A stretch of DNA of 64,000 bases, taken from assembly GCF_901709675.1 (NCBI RefSeq), contig NC_051088.1:13555693-13619692 (forward strand), read 5' to 3'. Below are positions 36,364 to 50,182 of this stretch, one piece after another. The DNA comes from Syngnathus acus (lineage: Eukaryota; Chordata; Actinopteri; Syngnathiformes; Syngnathidae). The notes beneath the pieces were generated by a model that saw nothing but the letters and a program-made list of their open reading frames with translations, was not told where the DNA came from and made no database searches. Within the stretch, counting starts at the first letter, position 1; every line of letters begins with the position of its first letter. The position numbers and the translations under genes are program-made.

Positions 36364-39300
36364 TTTTTTCCCCTTGAAGTATTGTCATGTGACGACCATG
36401 CAGCGCAGCACCCTTTATTGAGTAGCAGCCACAGCTACACTGAGTACTCATGGCTTTGTTGTAACTTGTTGCTAAAACTAATTACATCAACCCAATTTCA
36501 TCAGATGGGGAGGGGAAGGGCTGCGTAAGTGAGACAGGTGGAGGAGTCAGCCCAGGTACCTTTGATGTCAGCAATATGTCTTTGAAGCCCAGAAGGTCCA
36601 TAATGTGCATTAAACATTTTTGTGCCCGAGTTCAACTGGAATAATTTCGCAGAGTACTCCAAAACTTTAAATCGGGATGGATACAGTGTGCAAAAGTGCA
36701 TTTTTGGCCTTTTTACACTCTTTTCACTCGGCATTTTAGCAGCCACCAACAAGCAGAATTTAAATGCCTCATTTGAGACTCATTTGCGACGAAACTCGTA
36801 TGACCTCTGTTAAGTACGCCATCACACCTGAGCCACTAAACATCGGACGTGATGTGCACAAGTGGGCTCCAGTACGATTGCTGGAATTGTAATTAGTGCA
36901 TTTTGGTTTGGATCATCAAATATTCATACGGGAACCGATTCCACTGAGTGGCACCACTATTCACACACTGATTGCTAATGGAGCCTGGAGCTTTGTGCGT
37001 GTGCCTGTGGGTGGGAGGTGGGGGGGAGGTCTAAGTAAAATGAGATGTCAGATATATAAACATATGCAGTATGGCATCTTTATTAATTGTGAACCAAAAT
37101 ATGAAATGCAATTTCTTATTTTTTTTTATTTTTTTTGGGTTGGCTGTTTGTCAAATATTTAGCTTGCGCTACATTTGCTCCCACCCCGCATGGCCCTCTG
37201 TCCATAAAACCTAATAATGCTCCTCCTCATGCCAGCTAGAGCATGTGGAAAAAATTTAATTCTTGTTCAACCTAAGCGAAAATGCTCTCCCGCAAAACCC
37301 GTGTTATACTCTCCGCTCATAGTGAATGGTAAAAGGAGGAGGTATGGTTTTCTGAAATGAGCAACGAAATACACTGCAAAATAAATGCGACTCACTGTAT
37401 AATAATCCTTAATCTCAAAAGTAGAGCAATGGTTTTTCATTCAGGTCGTTGGGAAATTAGAAGAAACCAAGAGACTGCAGCAGCACTCGCGGAAGCTCTG
37501 CTCTGCCGGCTGTAATAAATTGCCTGTTTATTACTTTACAGGAAATTAAACAGTGGACCAGGAAAGGCTGAACATTCAATTTAAACTCCCCAAGAAAAGA
37601 GGTGATTTTAAAAGGACCAATAAAGTCACTCAAGAATTCCAGAGGTCACCGAGATGTCTCAGGAAAAAGCATTTTTATTTGGTTCTTTTTGTTTCTTTAA
37701 TGTCAAATGCTGCTTTCTAATCTATGCCATTATCAAAAAGCCTCCACACCGGTCCAAATAATCGATACCAGTCAATATCGGATTGATATTAGCATCATGA
37801 GGCTGATTCGGTAGCTTCAGTTTTGTACCCAGTCAGAGAATGATATGGACTTGTTTGAACCTGTCAACACTAAATTAAAGGTGCAAAAAATTATGTTTGT
37901 GTCTGTAATTAAAAAAAGCGTGTCTGGAATTAAAGAGTTCAAAATTTATTTGGGAAAAAATATTGTAAGACAGGCAAACTAATATCTAACTGACTGTGAG
38001 GTGGAAATGTTGGAAAGCTGCATTATCTGCTGGTTGCTTTTAGTTCTTGTCAAGGTTTGACTCAAGCACAAGCAAGGCAAGGTGAATCTACAGAAAATGT
38101 TTTCTTGTGCATTTTTTGACAGTCTGGAATACTTTTTTGTTGTGGTTGTGATGCAACAGCTACAATAGAGGTTATATGAAAATAGCAATGGCGATATCAA
38201 TGGAATAAACTCAAACTATTTAGATCACCTTGGGGTGAGAGAGCCAACGTTGTGCTAAGTGAAAAGATTTCCACACATTGCAATCTTAGCTCCGGCCTCT
38301 GCGGCACAAACTGTACATTTGAGCTTATCATGAAGTATTGCTTTGGTATGAATAGCCCAATAAACAAATACACAAACATTGAATAATTCAACAATTCACG
38401 TTTTCATTTGTCTTCTATTCGGTGTATTCTCCGACTTGCAACTTTCATCTTAATTTAATTCGTCCATGGGTTGTGTTGTTCATATTCTCTCCAGTTTGGA
38501 GCATGACTCAATTTTCCATTTCTAGCTCCCCTGCTATGATGAGAAAATGATTACCTCTACACAGAGGGGATTCTCATCTGCTTTATTACACGCGTGGAAA
38601 AAGAAAAGTTCCACCATCACTGTTCTCTCATGACTCCCGCAGACCAAAGCAAAAAATAATAAATCACAAGGATTTTTTTTTTGTAATTTGATTTTATTCT
38701 GAATTACTTTTATCTTTCTTGGTGGTTGTGTAGTGGACTCGACAGGCCCTCAGTGGAGGAGAATTGAATCGTAAAGTTGCTAATGAATAAATATGACATT
38801 GCGTCTTTTTTTTTTCCCCTCCCCTTCTCCTTATCGAGGATTCCCAGAGAGAAGTGGAGAGGAATCTCGCTGATTACTGCAACGGCAGCTGACTTTCTTA
38901 CAGCAGATGTCGTGCTGCCGATAAAGCATGCCATATCTACATAAAGGCAAATTTCCAACCTGTTGAGAGATAGCGCGCAAACTTACAGCCCTGCAGTTTG
39001 GCTTCAAGCCAGTTATTTTGGAATGTGATTCTGCTTAAGTGCGGCAATAATGTTTGCCGATGACATGAAGCATTGCTGCTAAGTCTGGTGTAGTGTAGCA
39101 TATAAGTGTATTCTCCAACCATCAGAAGGTACAGTATATTATGCTTATATGGTGGAGTCTTAAGTGTTTTTTTAAATTATTGTTTGTCCAACAAGAACTA
39201 ATTTCTACAAAGAAGGAAAAAAGAGGGCAGTAACATTCTCATTTCAAACAACAAAACAATGTATCCCACTAATTCTCCTTTGCTGATCTTCTGCTGTATC

Positions 39301-39595
39301 CAAAACAGTGGCAGAGCTAGAGGGCGGGCCGTGGGAACTCTGACAAAATAGTCTGCCCAGGTACCAGGCCAGATAATAAATCTTTGGTTATTTTTTTTTA
39401 TTTTTCTGGGATTTTTTTTTCAACATTTCTACCTGTTCCACCATAAGGGAACACATTAATTCTTTATCAGCCTTTTCTGAAGAATTTGGAGGTTTGTAAA
39501 AAATGTTTTTGTATTGCAGACTCACCTCCCTATGCACCCCCGCCAGTAGTCCAAGAGGCTTACACATGTACTAGGCACTCCTTTACTTTGGAAAT

Positions 39596-39597
<2 letters not shown>
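36356..39597. other. Unmarked stretch with one enhancer-like segment
   Basis: No exon or mobile element recognised. About 37280-37640 is repeat-free, balanced sequence with AATAAATTGCC, TTATTACTTTACAGG and CAATTTAAACTCC words and could be a conserved non-coding element. Not testable here. Confidence 0.4.

Positions 39598-39653
<56 letters not shown>
39598..39653. repeat. (AAT)n microsatellite
   Basis: About 18 perfect AAT units. Confidence 0.95.
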
Positions 39654-39655
<2 letters not shown>

Positions 39656-39828
39656 GAGTAAAATGGCACAAGCTAGCTCTTAGTGATATTCAGGCATTCG
39701 TGCAAGAAATAACAGTGCTCTGTCCTCAGACTGGTCCTTTTGTGCAAATGGGCAATATATAAGAACAACCACAGGTCTCTGAGGGATAAATCGTCCTGCT
39801 TCTGCACAAACCCCAATAATTCAACACA

Positions 39829-40850
39829 ACTTCAAAAAGGCGTTTGACTCGACACACAGAGGCAAGATAATAAAAATCTTAAAGTTCTACGGTGTCCCTC
39901 CAAACCTACTCCGGGCCATAGGGAGACAGTGGCACAAGAGCGAGGGTAATAGACGGCAACAGCAAGGAGTTTCACATCCTGGCGGGTGTGCTACAAGGGG
40001 ACACCATCACCCCCTTCCTCTTCATTGTAGTCGTGGACTACGAACTAAGGCGAACAATGGATGGACGGGAGCAGGAACTTGATTTCACCATTGCACCTAG
40101 GAGGTTCCTGACATAACCATAGCAGACCTGCAATATGTGGATGATATCTGCCTATTGTCTGACCGGATGGAGCAAGCACAGGAATATCTGAGCAGAGTAG
40201 AGAGGGAGTGGAGTGTACCTTGGTTGCCCTTGATCTGAATGCTAAGAAAACCGAGGTTATCATCTTCAACATCTCCCCGTCACCACTGGTGACAATAGGG
40301 GAAAGCAATCTGAAGGACGTGGAAGCCCTTAAGTACCTGGTCTCATGGATAAACTCGACAGGACATGACCTAAGAGTGAGGAAGGCACGAGCATGGAAGT
40401 CTCTAAATGGCATGGCTAGTGTATGGAAATCCAAACTTCCCCGGAATATCAAGCTTTTGTTTTTGAGGCGACAGTGGAATCCGTTTTCCTATATGGCTGT
40501 GAAAGCTGGACCCTGACGGAAATCTCTGGATTGGTGCTACACCAGAATGCTGCGTGCGGTACTAAACACCAGCTGGAGTGAACATGTTACCAACGTACAT
40601 CTGTATGGATGGTGACCGAGGCTGAGTAATAAAATAGCAGTCAGGAGAATGAGGCTCGCTGGTCACTGCCACAAGCACAGAGAACTCCCAGCCACGAGCA
40701 TCGATCAAGTGGGCGTCCCACACCAACATATGTGGACATACTGAAGAGAAATGTGGGCATGGAAACTTCTGACGAGCTTGTGGGATGCATGGAGGATCGG
40801 ATGAACTGGAAGCTCCGATGGAAGGCCCGTCTGAGGATGACTTAATGATG
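39829..40850 (+). pseudogene. Non-LTR retrotransposon reverse transcriptase, decayed
   Basis: Translating across frames gives reverse-transcriptase landmarks in order: FKKAFDSTHRGKIIKILKFY near 39833-39900 (block with KAFDS), GVLQGDTITPFLFIVV near 39985-40032, QYVDDICLL near 40131-40160 (the catalytic YVDD, position 2 being V), then LNAKKTEVIIFN near 40231-40268, and ALKYLVSWINSTG and KARAWKSLNGMASVWKSKLP at about 40325-40440. After these come SWTLTEISGL and RLAGHCHKHRELPA-like segments to about 40690. At least three frame changes and several stops break it, so it is dead. The 5' end and the endonuclease are absent. The closing region resembles the LINE group with WKSNLPR and LAGHC motifs; the clade is not settled. 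It is unrelated to the cadherin gene. Confidence 0.87.
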
Positions 40851-42177
40851 AACACCTTACCCAGCCTCATGCTCGACCTAGATTCTAGGTAATTGGATAA
40901 AAAAGGTAATTTTGCATAAGCCAAAACTAAGCCTGTCCCATATGATCGAGGAAGAAGATAATTTGGTACAAAAGAAAAGATGTCGTAACTTCTGGAAACA
41001 GCCTTGGCAAATTCGAACAAAATAAATTGTCTTCAAGAACAGGAGATTTCAGTGGGGCCAATTACAGTATTAGTATTCAGTGTCAAATGTAAAGTTGTGT
41101 CTTCCCGAGAATACAAGTATTTATTTAGACAGGACTAACAGAAGATACTATAATTAACACAATCCTGCAAAATCTGAATGATGGAAAATTGCTGCCTATC
41201 AAACTAACTCATATCAGCCTATTTCAGTGCCTACCTGATTGAAATACCGAGACGCCATTTATGAGCATACATTTTTTGCTAAATTTCACCTAGTACTTTA
41301 TTTGCCAGGGTTTCACAAACAAGTGTTGTGTCTTCAATATAATCTAAACTGCTGTTGAAATTCGTAAAAATATTATATTGTGTTGGAAAATTGAATTAAC
41401 TCCACAGCTGTGTTTTTCTCTTTCTATTCTGTTCTTTGTAGCTGCAATCGTGCTTACCATGTTAAACGTAACTTGTGACCAAAGAAGTGACAAATTAATA
41501 CCGCACTCAAACTCTTCACTTGGACCGCTCTGATCAGACCTCCTAATCGTGGCACCAGATTAAATGTGTGGTGGTGATGTTTTATCTCTGATCCGAACAT
41601 GCCGACTCAAAAGGCAAGTCCTCATCATTAGCCTCCAATCACGATTAACACTGACAAATAGTATCTTGAAAGAGATGAGAATGAGAGGACGGACCCTGTA
41701 ATGATGCCTCCATCTAAAATCCCCTCATATCTGTTTTATCCTTATCTGAGAGTTGAAATAATTTCAGAAAGGTGGTTTCTGTCACCATTATGCTTCTGCA
41801 AGGTGAAATTTAACTCAACTCAAACAATGGGGGAGCAAGGATTGTTGTCGGTGCGCAAAATAAATAAATAAGCAAGTGTTGTTTTTCTCTGCTGTTTTTG
41901 TGTGATGCTGCTATAGAACAGACTCAGTGATGCAAAAGTGGAAGTGTGAAGATAACCACAGGAGCGAAAATGGAACTTTTTAATACCATGAAAGGCAGTG
42001 CTTGTGATGTATTGTAATATTTTGCCAAAGAGAGCATTTAAAAAAAATCACAACCAATTATCATGTAGCAATATAGCATAGTTATGAAAAAATATAAAAG
42101 CACAATTTTCAATTACATAATTTAATTAAGTCTGATAAAACAGTTGCTTTTCAAAAGAGGTTTCCGCTAAGTGAGAA
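40851..42177. other. Unmarked stretch
   Basis: No exon or further LINE sequence recognised after about 40850. Confidence 0.45.
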
Positions 42178-42378
42178 TGTACAGGTACACACCCCACATG
42201 GATTTAATTCCCACCAAGTGATTGTGTGAATGTAAGTGTGAAAATATGTCTGTCTCTATAGTATGTGTGCAAATTTTGACTGACGACCAGCCCCGAATGC
42301 CGTCCTCTTTTTGCCCTAAGCCTGCTCGGACAGGCACGACCTTGAACTGGATAAGACTTATAGAAAATGGATGGATAG
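42178..42378 (+). mobile_element. 3' half of the tRNA-derived SINE
   Basis: In order: GTGTGAATGTAAGTGTGAAA, GACTGACGACCAGCCCCGAA, GCCTGCTCGGACAGGCACGA, TGAACTGGATAAGACTTATA and AGAAAATGGATGGATAG. This is the SINE body and its ATGGATGG tail. The head is missing. Confidence 0.75.
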
Positions 42379-45300
42379 ATTCAGACCTACGCAAATGATT
42401 ATATAGCAAATTTAGCAGGCACAATGTCAATCCACCTTTTCTTTACTGTTGAGCTCAGACTTTTAAAGCCGTCCTTTCGTGTTCCATTAAAATATTAGAA
42501 AGGTCAAGTACATCTGTTCAAATTCGGAAGAAAGATTAATTTCAAGTATTGGAGTCATGGATTTTTTGAGTTACATGAAATTGTTTTGAAATCTGAAGTT
42601 GACCAGCATCGCCCTTAAAATATTGCGTCTGATTTTGGAGGTTCAAATGCATACAAAAACATCACGTATGCCGATTTACTGGACTGTAAATTAAATTATG
42701 AGATGATCTAAAGGTGATATTTCACCCCCAAGCTTTTTAGACGAATGTTGTCGACTTTTTTGGGCTAATGATGGAAATCAATCATTCTAATCAGGGATGA
42801 AGAGAAGGCCCACTGAGAGGCTTATCAATATGCCTGCTTCAAAGGAGAGTGCTTACTTTGCAAGCAGAAGAGAAATCTTCAGATTCATGTGTCTGTTAGA
42901 AGAAAAGGACCTCGAAATGAAGACGCAAGGCTTTTGAGATAAAAGAAGAAGCAAAAAAAAAAAAAAAAAAGGATGTCTGAACTCTTTTCCCACCAGCACC
43001 TGGTTTTGGTCATTTTTCCTACTGTACATCAAAAAACACCGACATGCCTCTGACTCACTCAGCAATCTCATTGAAGGCAGCCAAGACAACCTTAAAATGT
43101 GGTTCTGCTGAAATAAAATGCATCTCCAGCATTTGACTGATTGGTCACACAATTTAATTAAAGATCAAAAGATGAGTCAATGTGGTCCATTTGTGTCGCT
43201 AACAAGCTCATTTTGTGTATTTTTTGCTGAGTAAAATGAAACAAGTATTCATTTTTAATAACACAAGTCTATTTTGGATAAATCTATAAATAATTAAATG
43301 GATCTGGAAGGCCCCTTTTTCATTGCCAAAATCGATAATTAGTACAGTGTGAAAGGCTGAGAGAAGATTGCTAACTATATTTTAAAACTGCAATGGTCAC
43401 CAAAATGTACATGCACGTATCTACTCATGTCCAACCTATGAAATTATCACAGCAATATCCCTGTTGATATCCCTCTTGGCACTTGGGATTATGAAGGAAA
43501 AAAATGGTAATTAAATTATAAAACTGAGTCCGTTCTGGAGGGACTATTTTTCTGCATGCGTCATTTTTATGTGTGAACATTGGCCTTGATTTTGTAGGTG
43601 TGATAAAACAATGTTGTTGTTCTATACTGATCATCTAAAGAAAAGTTCACCAGTGAAATGAAAATTGATATATAAAAATACATTTAAAAAATAATAAATA
43701 AATAGATGAAAAGAAATGAGAATAACTAATAATCAAATACTTTTATTATTATTATTATTATATGTTTTGGGACTAACAGAAAAAACATTTAATTGACCAT
43801 TCTTAGACTATTTCCGTCAGTTTCAACAGTTAACAGCATTTACTGTAAAAGTCTGCCTGAGGTTGGCCACAATAAAAAAAAAAAAAAATCCATTATTTCT
43901 GACCTCTCATTGGCTTCCTGTGACCAAACAATACAATGAAAAACTTCTACATGGCCTTGAGAAGTGGAAACTTGTTGTCGGGGTCACATATACACTGAAG
44001 AGCAAGCTGTCTAATTGGCTACTTATCACAATGACATTAAGACTTTCCAGCAGACAAGACTGCTGCCAAGTTGATTCCATCCAAGTTGACACCAGGCGGA
44101 GTGGGACCAAAGAAATCCGAGGAGAACATTTGGCAGAAATGCATATTAAAAAAAAATTTAAAAAATCATTCAGTGTTGCTTTTCATCTTAAGATCATTGA
44201 ATGTGTCTCCTCTGATATTCCCTTCACTCATTCACCGATCTGCCAATTTATTTATGGATTTGGCTCAGAATCCAGTTGAGAATTCTTATCAGCCATCTCT
44301 CGAGGAATTCTGTCACATCTATATTTTTTTATTAGCTCAAACGGAACCGACTTGACATGTCCCCTTGAAGAAGACGTACACTTCCTCTGACGTCTAACTT
44401 CCTCTACAAACCTTTGAATGTGTGTCGCATTAACCCGTCAATAACATAAATCAAAATGTCCATGTTGAATCTCAGAAGCTAATCTAAGTACTTTCCGTAC
44501 ATTTTGAACTTCAAAATATGAAACCATCCGCTTTTTTTATCCCTTTCATTTACAGAAGAGACCCACATATACGTACATAAAGTAGTTCTCTTATGGTTCT
44601 TGAATTTTTTTAATTTGATCCAAAATAACAGAGCTTGAAATTCACTTCATGACAGCATTGCTGATGACATTTTCAGCGTAACATTTCCATATCCATTGAT
44701 GCATGTTTACATACAGTATGTATCTAAATGTGTATATTTAGCCATTCTGCCATATTTTTATAGTCCACATGCTTGTCTGCAGGATATCTTATAGAGCCAA
44801 AATGAGTCAGAGATGCCAGTGCTGAACTGAAATCAATATTTACATGAGTAGGCTACTGCACCTTTGAATTGAAGTTGCATGTCTTGAACTTACATCAGCT
44901 TGGATCATTTCAGCGCAGAATTCTCAACCCAACTAACTTTTTCTCACACATATAAGGATGACTATACTGTATCTTAGGAGAAGCCATATTGATTCCAAAA
45001 GACAAAATGCCCAAGGTAGCAAAGGTCAACGGTTAAATCAATACAATATGTATATTACATTTGCATCCAATTTCCAGCAAACTTTCAGGGAATAAGGTTG
45101 AGTGTCCGATGATACGTACGGATTTTAAAAGCAGTCTTAGAAAAGATGGCCCACTGTAACCACGTAATGTCAGAGGTTGATTTGTTAGGTACTGTTTTCT
45201 CCCTTTTGGTCACTCCTCTGAGTCAGTGTTACAGAGGCCAAGCACATAGCAAGTCGTCTGGTTGGCTGTTTATCACTATGACATAAGGCTTGATAGAACC

Positions 45301-46369
45301 TTAAGAAGTTTAGGAGCTTTTTTTTTTAGAGGAGCAACTTGGTAATTATAAGGAGCAATTTCCAAGACTCCCGAAACTGGGATTTTATTAATCAATACAT
45401 CTCAAATGCAATCAAATGCATTTGTTAAATCATCATCAGGGTTGTTGTTTTTTTTAATGTTGACTTTTTGTCTGTACACTGCACAGTACAAACCCACCTT
45501 ATCTGATTTTAACTGTGATGTTCTGTAGATAAACCCAAATGTCCTTCAGGGTGCAAAATTGAAAAGAATTATTTTCACGGGAGATCTATTTTTATTTAAG
45601 GAAGCTTTTTGTTAAATCACATATGCTATGAAAAAACTCAGGTTGAAATTCAGTGGCAGTGATTTATTTGATTATTAAAGTGTTTATTGTTCAAGAGAAA
45701 AAGGATGGTACACAGAGATTGTCAACAAAGGAAAAGAGCAGAAATGTACTCCCCGGCCACAACAAATTACAGGAAAATGTCGGGCCAAAATGTACAACGC
45801 TTCTATTTGCGGTGTTTTAAAACTGTTTTATCACATACGTTTATTATATCATCACTTAAGGTTAAACTGTTTAAAATGCAGCTCAATACTTAATAGAGTT
45901 TACCCTACTAGCGGGTGCCGGGTCGTCCCACATAGGCTGACTCAGCAGTTTGTGGGCTGCCAGAGACGGTTTCAGTTTGGAATTCTAATCCTTTTAGTCG
46001 ATCACATTTGCTTTACTTCCCACGTGAAATTTCATCAAATCCAACCAGAAACCCTCCGATGTTAAGATGTGTTACATAATGCGGTTAAAAACAGAGTGGA
46101 TTGCATTAGAAACGCTTTTAGTTTCAGGCTGGTAATTGAAAAGAAAACGCTCATAAATCTGCTGTCAGCAGACTATTTCATTAATCTGAGTGGGGGCAGT
46201 TTAAGACTTAACTTCACTTTTAGTGAACACCACATGAAAGGTCACAAGATGTCTTTCCCAAGTAGGGGCAAAAAAAATGATGCTTTGGTTTTTGATATTA
46301 CAATTAATAGACAATCTGACGTCTTGAAATTAATACAACTGAATTATATCAAATCTGAACTGATGAGCA
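42379..46369. other. Unmarked stretch
   Basis: About 4 kb without a recognisable exon, RNA gene or repeat family apart from short A-runs and a short ATT run near 43743. The 138-codon frame at 43863-44279 has no domain. Confidence 0.4.
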
Positions 46370-46964
46370 TAGCGGTTGGCAAATTTCACTTCTGAGGTTC
46401 AGGGTTCGACTCTATACTCTGATCAATGTGAGACATTTTCATATTCTCCCTTTTCTCAGATTATTCCGGATTCCTCCCGTACTCTAAAATCCTGAGGTTC
46501 ATTGATGGCTCAAATTAATCCACAGGTGTGAATATAAGCGTGAATCATGGTTAGTTTTAGAGCTGTCCAAATTAATTGATTAATCGACAAGTAATCAATT
46601 ATCATATGAATCGATTATTCGATTAGAGATATATTTTTTTTACCCTTGAATTAAACTCTAATGTCAGCCTCTCAACAGCAATTATTCATTAATTGTGTTT
46701 GTTCTTGGTAAATTAACCAGATTATCTTTTTTTGTGAAATCAAACCAAGACATTTGCAAATGTCTGCTTTTGCTTTGGCAAACAATAACCGCACCAGGAA
46801 CTAATTCCGTTTCAAAATGTTTGGTGAGTACAACATGAATCCCTCTTGTTGTTTAATTGTTATTTAATTGTTTTATCATACAATACCAAATAAACAATAG
46901 TAAATGGGGGGAAATACTTTTGCAATACACTTTCATTCAAAAAAAAAAATATATCCGATATAAT

Positions 46965-48805
46965 TACCGTATTTTCCGCCCTAAAAGGCGCACCGGGTTA
47001 TAAGGCGCACCTTCAATGAACGGCCCATTTTAAAACTTTGTCCATATATAAGGCGCACCGGCTTATAAGGCGCATAAAATAGAAGCTATACTGCATCAAA
47101 CTGAGGTTGACTAGGGTTGCGGTATGCATCCACTAGCCAATAACCAACGAGCCCTCTATAAACAATCGCGTTTCTCAAACGATCTCCTATAAAATGATCA
47201 GAACTGACTAAAGTTCGATCTAACGCATTGGTACTACTTACCTATGTTTCCCTTCCATATCGATCCGTCGATTTACTCGAAACATTAACAGAGCAGCCTA
47301 TTTTGACATGAAATAGCCTGGTACGTATAGCAGCTATCGCAATAGCATTAGCCATCCGCAAAGTCTCACGAGCCTCAGCGAAGTGTAAACAATCGCGTTT
47401 CTCAACGATCTCCTATAAAATGATCGGAACTGACTAAAGTTCGATCCAACGCATTGGTACTACTTACCTATGTTTCCCTTCCATATCGATCCGTAGATTT
47501 ACTCGAAACATTAACAGAGCAGCCTATTTTGACATGAAATAGCCTGGTACGTATAGCAGCTATCGCAATAGCATTAGCCATCCGCAAAGTCTCACGAGCC
47601 TCACCTCGCAATCTCCCATGAGCCTCAGCAAAGTGTAAACAATCGCGTTTCTCAAACGATCTCCTATAAAATGATCGGAACTGACTAAAGTTCGATCTAA
47701 CGCATTGGTACTACTTACCTATGTTTCCCTTCCATATCGATCCGTAGATTTACTCGAAACATTAACAGAGCAGCCTATTTTGACATGAAATAGCCTGGTA
47801 CGTATAGCAGCTATCGCAATAGCATTAGCCATCCGCAAAGTCTCACGAGCCTCACCTCGCAATCTCCCATGAGCCTCAGCAAAGTGTAAACAATCGCGTT
47901 TCTCAAACGATCTCCTATAAAATGATCGGAACTGACTAAAGTTCGATCCAACGCATTTGTACTACTTACCTATGTTTCCCTTCCATATCGATCCGTAGAT
48001 TTACTCGAAACATTAACAGAGCAGCCTATTTTGACATGAAATAGCCTGGTACGTATAGCAGCTATCGCAATAGCATTAGCCATCCGCAAAGTCTCACGAG
48101 CCTCACCTCGCAATCTCCCATGAGCCTCAGCAAAGTGTAAACAATCGCGTTTCTCAAACGATCTCCTATAAAATGATCGGAACTGACTAAAGTTCGATCT
48201 AACGCATTGGTACTACTTACCTATGTTTCCCTTCCATATCGATCCGTAGATTTACTCGAAACATTAACAGAGCAGCCTATTTTGACATGAAATAGCCTGG
48301 TACGTATAGCAGCTATCGCAATAGCATTAGCCATCCGCAAAGTCTCACGAGCCTCACCTCGCAATCTCCCATGAGCCTCAGCAAAGTGTAAACAATCGCG
48401 TTTCTCAAACGATCTCCTATAAAATGATCGGAACTGACTAAAGTTCGATCTAACGCATTGGTACTACTTACCTATGTTTCCCTTCCATATCGATCCGTAG
48501 ATTTACTCGAAACATTAACAGAGCAGCCTATTTTGACAGGAAATAGCCTCGCGGGTACAACAGCTATTCGGTGACGCCCCCTGACTACAGTTGCCGTAAT
48601 GCTGGGAAGCGATGCGACCTTGTAATTTATTAGTCGTACTAAAACGTACTGAAACATTTTGGCAGAGCACTGTGTACAACCAGTATGGATCAACAAATTC
48701 ATCAGTTGATCCATATATAAGGCGCACTGGCCTATAAGGCGCACTGTCGGCTTTTGAGAAAATTTTAGGTTTTTAGGTGCGCCTTTTAGGGCGGAAAATA
48801 CGGTA
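46965..48805. mobile_element. TA-flanked TIR element, copy 3, carrying a 251-bp minisatellite
   Basis: An 1841-bp element with perfect terminal inverted repeats of at least 29 bp: TACCGTATTTTCCGCCCTAA at the left, its inverse at the right. Subterminal GGCGCACC and TATATAAGGCGCAC words match the copies at 19-190 and 35920-36300. No open frame codes for a transposase. Most of its length is the tandem array at 47161-48540. It sits inside the TAGRGCTG element, so it is the youngest layer of the nest. Confidence 0.9.
47161..48540. repeat. 251-bp minisatellite, five full units and a partial one
   Basis: The marker AACAATCGCG begins units at 47161, 47388, 47638, 47889, 48140 and 48391, spacings of 227, 250, 251, 251 and 251. 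Unit 1 lacks a 24-bp block ending CATGAGCCTCA that all complete later units share, and unit 2 lacks one A of CTCAAACG. Units 3 to 5 are almost identical. The sixth stops after about 150 bp, near GACAGGAAATAGCC. It is not a CRISPR array: no short repeat with unique spacers. No coding or RNA function is evident. Confidence 0.95.
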
Positions 48806-48950
48806 ATGAAGGAATCAATCTCGTAATTGATTCTAAATATATTCGTTAGTGACAGGCAGCCCTAGTCCAGGGCGGGACCTGCCTTTCAGTTGGGATAAAC
48901 TCAAGATCACCCCAGTGAGAACGAGCTGTAGAAAATTGATAGATGAACTG

Positions 48951-50182
<1,232 letters not shown>

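Larger units (their letters stand above)
46558..48865. mobile_element. TAGRGCTG miniature element, host of a nested insertion
   Basis: The left end reads TAGAGCTGTCCAAATTAATT, followed by GATTAATCGAC and CGATTATTCGATTAG words. The right end is CGTTAGTGACAGGCAGCCCTA, whose inverse is TAGGGCTGCC. The family is the same as 8081-8492. It is cut at 46965 by the element 46965-48805. After removing that insert the element is about 470 bp. Confidence 0.72.
46370..48950 (+). mobile_element. tRNA-derived SINE, split by a 2.3-kb insertion
   Basis: The left part (46370-46557) has a TAGCGGTTGGC A-box-like word, a GGTTCGACTCT B-box (46403-46413), then a TTCCTCCCGTACTCTAAAA word and a GTGTGAATATAAGCGTGAAT word. 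The right part (48866-48950) resumes with AGTCCAGGGCGGGACCTGCC, AGTTGGGATAAACTC, AGTGAGAACGAGCTGTAGAA and AATTGATAGATGA. Together they give the SINE in the right order with only a short piece missing at the break. The break is filled by the element at 46558-48865. Confidence 0.82.

Noticed and set aside
46403-46413. tRNA-like B-box as a possible tRNA gene
   Set aside because: No cloverleaf can be drawn; it is the head of a decayed SINE.
47161-48540. Regularly spaced repeats that could suggest a CRISPR array
   Set aside because: Units are 251 bp and identical throughout, with no unique spacers, in a eukaryotic context inside a transposable element.
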